Below are positions 34,918 through 46,294 of a DNA stretch of 64,000 bases, one piece after another. A program made the translations under genes and the position numbers. The notes under the pieces were generated by a model. It was not told the DNA's origin, did no database searches, and was given only the letters and a program-made list of their open reading frames with translations. This DNA is from Gambelia wislizenii (lineage: Eukaryota; Chordata; Lepidosauria; Squamata; Crotaphytidae), in NCBI GenBank assembly GCA_030847615.1, contig JAUMIR010000012.1:2349501-2413500 (forward strand), given 5' to 3'. Position 1 is the stretch's first letter. Every line of letters begins with the position of its first letter.

Positions 34918-35193
34918 GAGGTTATGTGCCTTCCAGTTGACTTGGACTCACCCTGACCCTACCGTGGGGTTTTCTTGGCAAGGTTTGTTCAGAGCGGGTT
35001 TGCCTTTGCCTTCCTCTGAGGCTGAGAGAGTGGGACTTGCCTAAATTGGATTTTAATTCAATGCTAGTTTAATATCTTTTTATGGGGGAGGAGGGGGTTG
35101 GTGGGGCTTAGGGGTTTTAGTCTGAATTGCTGTATTTTAACTGTTGTAAGCCACCCTGAGTGTTCTTAACAGAGGGGCGGGGTAAAAATAAAC

Positions 35194-35227
<34 letters not shown>

Positions 35228-35313
35228 GGTTTCCATGGCTGAGCAGAGGGGATTTGAACCCTGGCCTCTCGGAGTCCTAGTCCAACACTCAAACCACTAT
35301 GCCTTGCTAGCTG
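34918..35313 (-). mobile_element. SINE split by an L2-like tail with ATT run
   Basis: SINE parts 34918-35048 (GACTCACCCTGACCCTACC, GAGGCTGAGAGAGTGGGACT) and 35227-35313 (GTTTCCATGGCTGAGCAGAG, TCAAACCACTATGCC) are separated by 35050-35226. The insert ends GTAAGCCACCCTGAGTG and a pure ATT run (35193-35226), so it inserted later. Confidence 0.7.
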
Positions 35314-35462
35314 TCCCTTAAGAAAGTTGGATATTACTTGTAAAACACATCATTTCAGAGGTCCTGCTTCAAGACAGCAAGAATTAAAATGAAGTAAAGC
35401 TAAAATCATATTATATAAAAGGGGTTTTTTTTTTAGAAAAAGCATTGAATAAACAAGCCTAT

Positions 35463-35569
35463 TTTAGACTTGTTTCATCAGAAGTTAAACCAAGTCTAAC
35501 CACAAGTTAAACTTTGTTTAGACTTGTTTCATCAGAAGTTAAACCAAGTCTAACCACAAGTTAAAATGA
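35463..35569. repeat. Tandem duplication of 54 bp
   Basis: TTTAGACTTGTTTCATCAGA with its continuation occurs at 35463 and again at 35517, followed by shorter partial copies (AAGTCTAACCACAAGTTAAA) to about 35605. Confidence 0.85.
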
Positions 35570-35849
35570 GTCTAATCACAAGTCTAACCACAAAGTTAAA
35601 ACATTGTAAAACACATTTGAAACATGATAGAAGATTTTTTTAAGTCAGCACCCCATTTTTTTAAAAAAAAAAAACACCTTCTTTCACATTACTTAAGAGC
35701 TAAAGGCTTGCCTCAATAATTTGTTTTTAAGTATTTGCCTGCTCGCAGAAAGATGCTCATTTATCACTTAAAACAAGGCAATTTAAAACCAGTTAAAACA
35801 ATTCAAAATAATGCAAACCATAGCACATTTGCAAATGAGATGAAATCAA

Positions 35850-36200
35850 GGTTCAGGACCTTGGATAGTTCCTTGGGCATTATTCAGCACCTTGGATAGC
35901 TCAAAGTTTTTTAAAAGCCAGAAGAGATTTCACCGTCCTTCTAACATGAAAACCATTAGGCACTACCAAGCACAGCTGGATCCAGATGAAAATAGCAGCT
36001 CTGCTGGTTTCCCATCTTAGCTCATACACACAGAGAGAGAGAAAGAGAGAGAGCAATGTCTAACACTGCAATTTTGGGGTGCAAACCCCGTTCATACCGG
36101 GAGTTTTCTTCTCCTCTGCAACCAACAACCAATGCAATGCAACTAGGTTGGCAGCTTTAAAGTTCAGACTAAAACCCAACACATATTTCTCCCCCTGCCC
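35850..36200. repeat. Foldback repeat family, broken copies
   Basis: TTCAGGACCTTGGATAGTTC, CAGCACCTTGGATAGCTC and CTTTAAAGTTCAGACTAAAA, the last at about 36156. A GA microsatellite interrupts at about 36030-36053. Confidence 0.5.
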
Positions 36201-37086
36201 CACTGCCGCTCATTGATATGAAACTCACCAAACACTAATGGGTGACAATAAGAAGAAGGAAAATTGCACCAAGCATGGAAGGAGGTGGAAGGAGAAGAAA
36301 TCCTTTTATGGGTGAATATGATTAGTGTAATTGTTCAAAAGAGCTAATTCATTTCAGAAACCGATGTGCTTCCTTTCATGAGCTGACTCTTTACAAGAGA
36401 CCCAACAGGTGCTCTTTTGTACTTCGCACTAATGAAACTTTCTCAAACAGAGCAGCTGGGGAGAAAGGAGCATTCGTCTCTGAAATACCTCTGCTGATTG
36501 GTACAATTGCATTTATCATACTATATTCACCACTGGATTTTTTTTGGTCATATTCTTCCTTCTAGAAAGAAAGAAAGAGGGAGGGAGGGTTGGTTTTGTG
36601 GCACTAGAAAGACTAAAGAGATCTATTGTGGCCTAAAAGTTGGTTGACGATCATTTGCTGAACCAGATTCCTCAAGGATTATTCTGTTTGGGAACGTGTG
36701 TGGATTCAGTAAACCCAAGCAGCCATAAAATGCACATGAGCTTCATGTCATATGGTCACGTAATTGAACATTTTTGATCTCAAGTCCAATGGTCCCGACA
36801 GTAATGGGATTTTTTTTTTCCTTAGGACACTTTCTAACAAGATACTTCTTAGTATTTCGACACTACTTGGTTAAGTACTTAACTTAGCTAAGTACTTAAC
36901 TAAGTAGCGGATCTTGAATCTCAACCATTGTCTTGTCTGACTGGTAGCAGATCGCCACAGTTTGAGGTTGAGATCTCAGATGTTCCTCCGTTTGTTAACA
37001 ATGGAAGCTAAATCTGAGAAATTGCAAGTTATAGTCCAAGCCATTGTGGGGACACCAAGCTGGGAAGGTATCATTGGATTATAATA

Positions 37087-37558
37087 AAAGAGATTTCACC
37101 TAAACATTAGGAAGAACGTCTTTAAAAGAGGAATATGGACTGCCTCAGAAGGTGACAGACTCTCCTTCCTTACAAGAAGGCCTTAAAACAGAGGTAAGAT
37201 GGAGATCTCTCAAGACAGTTTTAATTGTACAGTTGGACCCCTGTATCCACAAGGGTTCTGTTTGCAGACTTAACCGCAGATACTGGAAACCGCGGATATC
37301 AGAAAACCCTATTAAAGGACTTCCAGAAAACATACAATAGAGTTGTGTTGGAGGACCAAGAAAATGCCTAGAGAGGACACCTCTCTAGGCATTTTCCAGA
37401 ACACCTCTATGGTACGTGTCCCTATTTTATGTCCTACGGATAACTGAAATCAGGGATATTGTTTCTGCAGATACGGATGGTCCAACTGCATTTTCCTGCA
37501 TGACAGTGGGCTGGACTAGATGACCCTTGTGGTCTTTTCCAACTCTTAAGATTCTGTG
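37087..37558 (+). mobile_element. CR1 3' end with Tigger-like MITE family B inside
   Basis: CR1 parts are 37087-37229 (AGAGATTTCACCTAAACATT) and 37489-37558 (GGGCTGGACTAGATGACCCT, CTCTTAAGATTCTG). The MITE at 37230-37488 (259 bp) has ends CAGTTGGACCCCTGTATCC and the reverse complement of CAGTTGGACCATCCGTATC, and a central hairpin (GCCTAGAGAGGACACCTC followed by TCTAGGC). Confidence 0.88.
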
Positions 37559-38186
37559 ACTGTATGATTCTTTGTAGTTTCAACCTTGACAGAGAAGGAA
37601 GGGGAGATGGTGAAGTTTCTTTTCTTAGTTAGCTACACATTTCCTCCAATGCTTCATTCCACCAGCAGATACAGAAGTGGATTTTGGTGCAGTGGTCCAC
37701 TTTCTCGCCAGTGTAAGGGGAGATGCAATGGCGAACCCAACTTGCACCCAGACCTTTTGGAGCACAACACGTACCCCAGCCTGAAAGTGTGCCAAAGTCT
37801 TCTCGGCCCTGTTTCTTCCTCCCTGTTTCCTGGTGATGGGGGCTATGTCAGAGTCACACAATCCTTTGCAGCTGTACTATTATTCCCTGCTCTGTTTACT
37901 TCTACCGGTGTTCCTGCTGAGAGGAAAAGCCGCTTAGGTTGTTGTGGATTTAACACTAATTGCCACCGCTCACTTTTAATCATCCAAACAGCTGCACTCA
38001 CTGGATTCCATCTAACCACTCTGTCCCGGCCTGTGCCCATCCATTGCTAATTATCCTCCTCCTAATCTCTTGTCCTTTCTATAGAAGTACAACTCTGGTG
38101 CTGGGGTTTTCAAGAGGAATAGCTGGAAAATAAAACTATCTTTTTTTAAAAAAATAAGTAGGACATGAACTATTCCAGTCAGTTTA

Positions 38187-38254
38187 TAAAATCATAGAGC
38201 TTGAAGGGACTCCACAGGCCATCTAGTCCAACCCTCTGCCATGTAGGAACCACC
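38187..38254 (-). mobile_element. CR1 3' end, minus strand
   Basis: AAATCATAGAGCTTGAAGGG and GGCCATCTAGTCCAACCCTC. Confidence 0.75.
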
Positions 38255-38514
38255 ACTGGAGGAGAGGATCGTATCTTTCAGGTCAGAGTTTTGGAAGAAC
38301 TCATCAAAACTCATTTGTTGTCACCCAGTTTTCAAGCTTTTCACAAATCACTATAGAAGTCAATACTTTCATTGTTGGAAATGAGAACATTGATGAAATT
38401 CAAGAACAATTACCCTTTCATGTTATTCTACTTCATTACTCTGGGGGCAATTTTGGAGGTGCCCTTTGGGGGGCCATTTTTAGGATTATTTTTTGTTTAT
38501 TTGATGGAGCTTGC

Positions 38515-38876
38515 TGGTAAGGCAAGTGCTCAGACTGCCATTTTGGATTTTTGCTGTAGTGGTCGTGCACTATGGTGAGAAAATACCCTTTTGCTGTCAT
38601 TGTTTGCTTCTTTGTTAAAGTGGGAGGTTGTACTTTCACACCTTGCATATGTTTTTTTTTAAAACCGTTCGGCGGTGGCAACTTGAGGTAAATAAAAATG
38701 CAAGTATTCACTTGTGCCCACCATCTTGATTCACAGGCATGCCCATTGGAACAGTGAAAGCTGATAACTTCCCATGCTGGTGATCTTCAAAAAGAACCAC
38801 TGAGACAAATAGAAGCTGCTGCAAATTTGGCATTAGTGCACACCAATCCACATTTATTGCTTCGTATAGACAAGCC
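38515..38876 (-). mobile_element. hAT-like element (CTTGTCTA ends), 5' part missing
   Basis: CCCACCATCTTGATTCACAG, CACACCAATCCACATTTATT and the terminal TCGTATAGACAAGCCC match in reverse the copy at 47763. Confidence 0.65.
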
Positions 38877-39195
38877 CTATGACTGTGTTGTCACAATTGT
38901 GGTGGTATGCCACAATTGTAAATGCAACCTCCCCAGCCTGCCTTAAAAACCAGCAGCTGCATCGGGCAAAGGAGGTCTGTCCAGTTGTTGGTTGAGGTGT
39001 AAGATGGATGACCTTTCCAGCTCTCTCCTGCCAGGGAGTGAAACTGTCAGGATGAATTGCAAGAGGGATCTTACTTCTGATAGTTACAACATCTCTTGCT
39101 GACGGGGGGGGGGGGCAGGAAACATCATAACCCCCCTACAATGTAAAACAAGATGCCACTCTTTTCTGTTAATAATAAAAAAAGCTAAGGCTATG

Positions 39196-39998
39196 AACCA
39201 GATCAAGAGACTTAGTAGTGCCACTCCAGTCTGCTCTGGTGAGACCTCACCTGGAATCCTGTGTCCAGTTCTGGGCACCATAGTTCAAGAAAAATATTGT
39301 GATAAGTTGTCATGTGTCCAGAGAAGAATGACCAAGATGGTCCAAGGTCTGGAAGCCCAAAGCCCTATGAGGACGGGCTTAGGGAGACAGGTGCGTTTAG
39401 CTTGGAGAGGATAGAGAGGTGACATTATAGCCATCTTTAAATATCTGAGGGGATGTCATGTGGAAGATGGAGGCAACCTATTTTCTTTTGCTCCAGAGAC
39501 TAGAGCAGGAACCAAGGGGTTCCAATGCCAAGAAAGGAGGTTCCAGCTAAACATTATTGCAGGTGAAATGGACTGCCTTGGAGGCTGGTGGACTCTCTTT
39601 CTTTGGAGATCTTTAAATTTTGCTATACAACAAAATCCAAAGCCCACAAAACAATGATACTTTTATTGGGCCAACTAAAAGGCAGGAAATGCTTCATGCA
39701 AGCTTTTGAAGCATCGCTGGTAAGAAAAAAATGTTTAAAATCATACAGGAGAAGAAAAGTGAGGTGCTAGATGGTCTGGAGGGATCTCCACGCAGGCCGA
39801 GCCCACTCCTGTCTTGACCATGTAGGGGCTGAGGGCAAAGGGCAGTAAACGACAGGCAATAACATTTCAAATCCATTATTAGCAGCAAAGTCACTTCCTT
39901 TGGGGTATTGTAGTGCTGTAGTTGTGTATTCCTGGATGGCAGGGGGTTGGACTAGATGGCCCTTGGAGTCCATAGCCATTCTACAATTCTATGATTCT
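39196..39998 (+). mobile_element. CR1 copy interrupted by a 307-bp insertion
   Basis: CR1 parts are 39196-39616 and about 39924-39998 (GGGGGTTGGACTAGATGGCC, ACAATTCTATGATTCTT). The insert contains TACTTTTATTGGGCCAACTA and CATGCAAGCTTTTGAAGC, which resembles the 3' part of another retroelement that I cannot name. Confidence 0.75.
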
Positions 39999-40549
39999 TC
40001 CTGGCTTTCCATGCATCCCGGTGCCTCCTGCTGCCTTTCTAGGAGTTGTGTGAGTTTTGCTTGGAATTAAATACATCTTTTTCACTGCTCTGTCACGTTG
40101 CCACCACAACTCCCTGCCTCTCAGATGTCCATGAATGTGATCGTAACCCCTGGTTATTTCCTGGCTATTAACACTCTGTCTCTAATGAATAGTGGAAATA
40201 AGGGGGAAGCTGTTGTTGGGCAGGAGATGAGTCACAAATGGAAATCAGCCGCCTTTGCTACTCACGCTTCAGATACAGAGGAAATGGGAGAACTCAAGTC
40301 CTCCAGGAAAATAAGCTAGGAGGAAGATCTAATGATGTGTATTTTGTTGCCTTGCATCTCAGCCACAGTTACTTTGGTAATGTATCTTAGCACCCCACTT
40401 TCAAACAATATCTCTCCAGCACTTCAAGAATTAGTTCTAACCCATGTTGGACAAGGAAGAAGAGTAGGTTGGCTTTCAAGTTCTGGAACTACACTTTCTC
40501 GTCATAAGGACATCAGAGGAACCATGATGGATCAGCCCAGCCCCATCCC

Positions 40550-40720
40550 AATACCATGCCAGTGGGGCACTGAATCCACTACAAGTTTTACTATGAATTT
40601 TAAAGAAGTTGTCCAAGGTGCTGAATAAATCCCCTCCCTCCCCCAAAGTGGCTCAGCACCGTGGATAGTGCCTTCAGGCTAAAACATGGAGCAGATTCCA
40701 GTGCTTGGAGGGTTATTTCT
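40550..40720. repeat. Foldback repeat family copy
   Basis: CACTGAATCCACTACAAGTT with AATTTTAAAGAAGTTGTCCA, against CTCAGCACCGTGGATAGTGC with GGCTAAAACATGGAGCAGAT. Confidence 0.6.
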
Positions 40721-40904
40721 AATAACGGTGAGACAAGGAAGAAGGACGAGTTGGCTTTGAAATTATGAACTATGCCTTCTCAATGTAAGAGCATCAAAAG
40801 AGCTCTGCTGGAATCAGGGTAGAGGCCAATCTAGCCCCACTGGCTGGTGGCTGCCGTGTCACCGGGGAGCACCTGGGCAGGGACTATTTTTCCTACTTGT
40901 ATCT

Positions 40905-41165
40905 CCCCAGTCTGGCCTCACATCGGGAGGCATGGAGACGCACTATCCACAATGCTGCAGCCTTATTTGAGAACTCACGCCAAACAAGTCTTGAAGAGAA
41001 ACGGCAACGCAGAAAGAATCACAATCGGAAACATCACCCAAGGAGACCTTCTGCTGTGCTTTCTGCAACCGGACTTGTTTATCTCGCATTGGCCTTTTTA
41101 GTCATCAGTGCGCTTGCAGAAAGCACGGGACGAGTCCTTCCTGAATCTTTGTTTGCGAAGAGAAG
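40905..41165 (+). mobile_element. Unclassified LINE fragment (same family as 1245)
   Basis: Encodes LASHREAWRRTIHNAAALFE and NSRQTSLEEKRQRRKNHNRK, followed by GAGTCCTTCCTGAATC, the shared 3' end. Confidence 0.75.
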
Positions 41166-42709
41166 CCAGAGAGAGAGATCTCCCCAGTGGGCTGCATTGC
41201 ACATTTCAGCACGCCCAAAGTGATGCAATTGCACCTCTGGCTGTCATTTTGGCCCATTCCCTGCTGATTTTGTATGTGCTTTGGGAAGGCTTGCAGGGGC
41301 TTTGGAGGGACGAGAAGCGAACCTCTTTGTTTTGGGCACATTTTGGGCTGGTTTAAAGCCAAAAACATCACCTGAAAAATAGCCCTCCCCAAAAAATCTA
41401 AAAGTTGGAGGGTCTGGGAGCTTTGGGGGGAGCTTTGGGGGGGTTCAACGTCCACACTTTGCCAACATTTATACTAACGTAAGCCCCATTTATGCTGCTG
41501 TGATGCTCCAAGAAGATTCTTTTAAAAATAAATCCAGATCCTGATGGTTAATCCCAGCTAGAGCATTATTTATTTTATTTTACTAAATTAAGAAAGTAAT
41601 CCAACACTATCAAACTACAGCAGTAGGTCCAGATTTTGTACCAGTTAGCAACTAGACTACTTATTACAACACTTAATCAAAGTCCTGGCTGAGAGGTTGG
41701 AAATCTGGATAGTAGTGCAATGCATTGTGGACATAATCAATACAGCGAATCTATTTATCTTCAAAAGAGTCATGTGTGATGTATCTTTTCATTATCTTCT
41801 CATTGCATGTGAGCTTCTCCATTAGCGATGTATCCCAGATCCTTTCCCACCATCTTTGGTTTGTGATGGCCCAATTTGGGTCTGAAGTTCTGACAACATA
41901 AGCACCTGAACCACAAAGACTTCACACAGTTTTTTTTTCTCATAAATACTAGACTGGAAATTGCTCCGAACTGGAAGACAGGTAATTTCTCGCTCCAAGA
42001 AGATTCTGGCCAATATGTGTGGGTTTGTTTTTTTTTAAACTTATGCAGCAATGTTGTAGTCACTGCATTTTCCAAAACAGTTGCCTTTCCATCGTCTGCC
42101 TGACCTGATAGATGTTCAGGAACCATTGCAAACCCCCCCCATGAGTAGCAATTCTGAATGTACTGCCCACTCCTTTCAGGCACAATACAATCCCAGCTCT
42201 CCACAGAACTCTTCTGTTGCATGTGTCTTTCCTCTTGCCTCCTGATCAAATCACTCAGTTTTACCCTATACAACATGGATCAATCTTTGACCCTCATCTG
42301 CACTGACTCATTCCCCTAGAGATGCCCATTCGCAAGCTCAATTCTGCTCTTTAGAATTAATTGCTAAATCATTCTCGAAACTCGCTACCAGCCTAGTCCT
42401 TGATACAGTTAAACATCTTTCCCACCCTCCCCTTGCACAAATAAAATGGGGTATTGATGTAAATCAAATACAGTCGACAGATCTTGGATGATTTGTGCTC
42501 CTATCCCCCCCAATAATTCTCCATTCCAGGATACCTGCAGCAATTTGATCTATTTCAGCCATTAGTCGTGTTAACTTAATTTTACGCATCTCCTCTATGC
42601 CAATGATCTAGTTCTTTCCTGAAGCCATTTTTCAGGCCCACTAGTAGATTTTAAAATAAAATGGTCCAGAAACCTGTTGGGCAGTTATGAATATGTAACC
42701 TCTACATAG

Positions 42710-43135
42710 GCCTGGAAGCCATTATGCCCTTTGAGGAGTAGCTTAGGGAGCTGGGTATATTTAGCCTGGAGAAGAAAAGGTTGAGAGGTGACGTGATAGC
42801 CATGTTTAAATATTTGAAAGGTTGTCATACTGAGGATGGAGCAAGCTTTTTTCCTGCAGCTCCAGAGACTAGGAAACAGAGCAATGGACTCACATTACAG
42901 GAAAAGAGATTCCACCTAAACATTAGGACGAACTTCCTGGCCATAAGAGCTGTTTGGCAGTGGAATGCATTGCCTCAGAGTGTGGTAGAGTCTCCCTCTT
43001 TGGAGGTTTTTAAACAGAGACTGGTTGGCCATCTCTTGAGAATGCTTTGATTGGGTATTCCTGCATGACAGAAAGGGGTTGGACTAGATGGCCCTTGTGG
43101 TCTCTTCCAACTCTATGATTCTAGGATTATATGTT
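42710..43135 (+). mobile_element. CR1 LINE 3' end
   Basis: Open frame with [40 protein letters not shown] and [19 protein letters not shown], then GGTTGGACTAGATGGCC. One of the less decayed short copies. Confidence 0.9.
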
Positions 43136-43610
43136 CGAGGAATGCATTAAGGACCCCTTCTCCTCTCCCCTATATATGCTATTTTTCCAGAGATTTTTTT
43201 CCTAATGTACCAGTAGTACATAATTCTTCTGTCTTTTTTGAGATGATGGGAGCCTTGATAATACTCGCCTGTGTTTGAGCTGTGAGGCTAAGCTGCTAAA
43301 TCCTTGCAACTGATTTTAGCATCCAAGAAACAGAAGAAATGCTATGGACATTCATCCCTCCACTTGCAATTGCTTGGTTCACTACCCCAGATACAATTCT
43401 GCCTCTCCTTCCTCCATTAATATATTTTCCCCACTGTGATTTTTCTCCCCCATTGTAATAAGAATCCTTGTACTCAACTGAACACCATATAGCTTTTGGG
43501 AACGATGCTCATGTGGACAACATCTCTGCTGGCTCAGAATCATGGGAGTTGTAGTCCAGCACCTGTGCAGTGGAAGCACCAGGCTGGGGAAAGTTGTTTC
43601 AATGTGAAGT

Positions 43611-43757
43611 CAAAGGCTTTCGTGGCTGGCATCCATAGGATTTCCGCGGTTTTTTCTGGGTTGTGAGGCCGTGTTCTGGAAGAGTTTATTCCTGATGTTT
43701 GATGCAGGTGAAACATCAGGAATAAACTCTTCCAGGACACGACCTCACAGCCTGGAA
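43611..43757. repeat. Inverted pair of the AGTCAAAGGCTTTC repeat
   Basis: The left half contains GTGTTCTGGAAGAGTTTATT and CCTGATGTTTGATGC; the right half contains CATCAGGAATAAACTCTTCC and AGGACACGACCTCACAG. They form a hairpin about 190 bp before the IIS2-S3 exon acceptor (43941). Confidence 0.75.
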
Positions 43758-43940
43758 GAAAACCCATGGAAAAACTAAAGTTGTTTCAGTTCCTTCTACC
43801 TGGGTTGTTTGTATTGTTTGGGGAAGAAAGGGTTTGCAGATGCATGGATCTCGTCTGGAGGATCTGAAGGATGCTGCAACATTTCTCTGTGCCTGTTAAT
43901 GTTCCAACTTGGGTTTTCTTTATCTCCTACTCTTGCACAG

Positions 43941-44092
43941 CCAGACGAGTTGACCAATGCCCTGGAGATCAGCAACATTGTCTTCACGAGCATGTTTGCC
44001 CTGGAGATGGTCCTCAAGCTCCTGGCCTTTGGGATCTGGGGCTACATCAAGAACCCTTACAACATTTTCGACGGCATCATCGTCGTGATCAG
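43941..44092 (+). CDS. CACNA1H: CACNA1H exon: domain II S2-S3
   Basis: This 152-nt exon starts in phase 0 after CTTGCACAG and ends in phase 2 before GTACAG. It encodes [20 protein letters not shown], then [20 protein letters not shown] and [10 protein letters not shown]. It covers the S1-S2 loop, S2 with the conserved acidic LEM position, and S3 with the NIFDG aspartate. In voltage-sensor domains these acidic residues form the charge-transfer site for the S4 arginines. The last two bases (AG) join C from the next exon to give Ser (ISVWEI). The LAFGIWGY stretch differs from the LACGPLGY I recall for human Cav3.2; this is a comparison from memory only. Just downstream (from about 44185) the intron carries a degenerate foldback repeat. 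Confidence 0.95.
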
Positions 44093-44184
44093 GTACAGCG
44101 GGCACTTTGGTTACCACTTCCAGTGGCTGATGGATCAGGATGGTCTGGATGGCCAGAGGCACTTGTTGCAGCTAGGGACTCCCA

Positions 44185-44330
44185 AGTCAGTGGATTCATT
44201 CTGGGCTCTAGTCTGAAATTTGAAGGAACTATGCAAGTTGCTCAAACCCAAATGTTCTCAAAATGTAAAGTTTGGAAGAAAACCCAGAACAGATTCACTG
44301 TCCAACTGACATGGAACCTAACTGGCCATT
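44185..44330. repeat. Foldback repeat family copy
   Basis: GTGGATTCATTCTGGGCTCT and AGTCTGAAATTTGAAGGAAC against GTAAAGTTTGGAAGAAAACC and CAGAACAGATTCACTG. Confidence 0.6.
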
Positions 44331-44884
44331 GATCTGGTAGTCAATAATTCTTCCCTCTCTGTCTCTGTCTCTCACTTTCTCAAAACTCAAAAGATATGAC
44401 TACAATTTGTCTTTCCTGGCATTCCACTGGGCCATTAGCAGGCTTATATTTTTTCTTCCTAGAGGCCTTCTGGGGCAGGAACATCTAGTGCCAGGGTGGG
44501 CAAAGTGGAGTTTGTGGACCATATGCGACACCCCCAAAAAACTGCTAAAAAAATACAGAAAGAATGGTTTCCTCCAAAATACCCTCTAGTCAGTATGGAA
44601 AGCATTTCCATCACACTCGGAGTCCCTTCCCCTCCCTGCCCACCCCCGGGTCAAAGTCTTTTTTGCAAATTTTTTTCAAAAAAGGTCTGCCCTTAAATGT
44701 CCTCTAAGAGCCCTAGAAGGCCCCAAAACATGACAAGAGTGCTGTCCATATACCCTAGAGGACATTGGAGGGGTTTGGGGGGATAGCTGATTTATTTTTA
44801 TTGGAGTGCATGTGCTGGGAGGTATGGCCTGCTAAGGTCTCCTTCCACAGTTGCCCACCCATGGTCTAGTGGTTCTAGCATTAC

Positions 44885-45065
44885 TGGGGCAATGAACCTA
44901 CTTTGGGTTTTCCATCTGAACCTTAAGGGAGACATCCAAAGTGCTGAACCCAAGTCAGCACCTGGGAGACCTCCTTTAAAGCTTGGACGGAAAGCCAAAG
45001 TGGATTCACCATCCACTTTGGCATCAATATCCCCCACTAGCATTGTTGTGTGAACAGCACAATGT
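44885..45065. repeat. Foldback repeat family copy, well paired
   Basis: GAACCTACTTTGGGTTTTCC and CCTTAAGGGAGACATCC against GGAGACCTCCTTTAAAGCTT and AAAGCCAAAGTGGATTCACC. Confidence 0.7.
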
Positions 45066-45310
45066 GATGACTCAGCTTTGCTTGAAAGGGGGTGACTCAG
45101 CTGAACAGGAGAAGGCGGGATGGCCAATGCCAGCCCCATGAATAAGCCACTGCAGGCAACTGTGTTGTGTGAGCCCTAATGGTCAATCGCAACTAGAGTT
45201 CACTCATTGAATCAATGGTTGAATGGTGAATCAATGCATTGGTAAATTCCCTTGAATAAACAGATCATCTCCAGTTGGGACTAACAGTAAAGTTTAAGCC
45301 TATGGCTGCA

Positions 45311-45650
45311 AGGTGACATGACAGCTATATTTAAATATTTGAAGGTATGTCAGGTAGAACCAGCTTGTTTTCTGCTGTTCCAGAGAGTAGAACGAGAACC
45401 ATTGGCTTCAGATCATAAGATAAGAGATACTACATAAACATTAGGAAGAATGTCTTCACTGAAGGAGCTGTTTGAGAGTGGAGTAGACTGCTTCAGAGGG
45501 TGGTGGACTCTCCATCTTTGGAGACCCTTAAACAGAGGTTGGATGAGCACCTTTCAAGACTGCTTTAGTGATGTATTCCTGTATGGCAGGGGGTTGGAAT
45601 AGATGGCCCTTATGGTCCCTTCCAGCTCTTAGACTCTATGATTCTACAAT
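45311..45650 (+). mobile_element. CR1 3' end abutting the IIS4 exon acceptor
   Basis: ATATTTAAATATTTGAAGGT through GGGGTTGGAATAGATGGCCC to CTCTATGATTCTACAAT at 45650. The exon begins at 45680, so only 29 bp separate the two. Confidence 0.9.
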
Positions 45651-45679
45651 CTGATGAGTGTCCTGCTTAAACCTCACAG

Positions 45680-45865
45680 CGTCTGGGAAATCATCGGCCA
45701 GTCGGACGGAGGCCTCTCTGTGCTGAGAACCTTCCGGCTCCTTCGAGTCCTGAAGCTGGTGAGGTTCATGCCAGCTCTCCGACGCCAGTTGGTGGTCCTG
45801 ATGAAGACCATGGACAACGTGGCCACCTTCTGCATGCTGCTCATGCTCTTCATCTTCATCTTCAG
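45680..45865 (+). CDS. CACNA1H: CACNA1H exon: domain II S4 voltage sensor to S5
   Basis: This 186-nt exon follows CCTCACAG and ends before GTATGG. It opens with the base that completes the Ser codon, then [19 protein letters not shown]4 reads [15 protein letters not shown], with basic residues at every third position (R, R, R, K, R), the hallmark of a voltage sensor. The S4-S5 linker and S5 follow ([19 protein letters not shown] and on to LLMLFIFIF). It ends in phase 2 (AG of Ser). Two oddities surround it: a CR1 retrotransposon tail ends about 30 bp before its acceptor, and its last 24 nt with the donor and 186 nt of intron are copied at 46868-47077. Confidence 0.95.
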
Positions 45866-46051
45866 GTATGGACCACCATGCACCACTTTCATTCTCTCTC
45901 TCCCTTTCTCTCTCCTTCCTAATTAATTGTTCATCCAACCGCACACACGCACACTCTCGTCTAAGTTCTGCATCAATTAGAATGACAAGAGGGACATTTC
46001 CAAAGTATTAAGCTTGGATGACAGCTGAGCGTACAATAGACAGACAGGCTG
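45842..46051 (+). repeat. Duplicated block, copy 1 (contains real 5' splice site)
   Basis: 210 bp: the last 24 nt of the IIS4-S5 exon, its GTATGG donor and 186 bp of intron. Matches 46868-47077 without length change. Confidence 0.95.
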
Positions 46052-46294
46052 ATGCCCAGCAGATGGATTTCCCTCTCCGCCCGTCTCGCTGTTTCACCAG
46101 ATCCTGCCACCTCGGAGACAAATGGAGGACGCAAAGTGACAACAGCAGCAAAAGAATCGCTCCATTGTTCTTGATAGATGACAAACATCATTGAGGCAAC
46201 CGAACTGACACCTACGGGTGTCATCGCCCCACACGGAAGAGAATTGAGAATTATGGTCCCTTGGTGCAGCCAGAAGCTCTCAATTCATGCTCTT

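Larger units (their letters stand above)
19594..43940 (+). other. CACNA1H: Intron of 24.3 kb between IIS1 and IIS2 exons
   Basis: GT-AG intron, phase 0; by far the longest fully contained intron here. It is a mosaic of CR1, L2-like, RTE-like and unclassified LINE pieces, SINEs, Tigger-like and hAT-like MITEs, and several tandem repeats, annotated individually. Stretches of more than 300 bp without a recognised element are about 19600-20250, 21625-22150, 22320-23020, 24620-25640, 29740-30590, 32730-33535, 34375-34680, 36210-37080, 37560-38180, 41170-42700 and 43140-43600. I see no coding exon in any of them. Confidence 0.8.
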
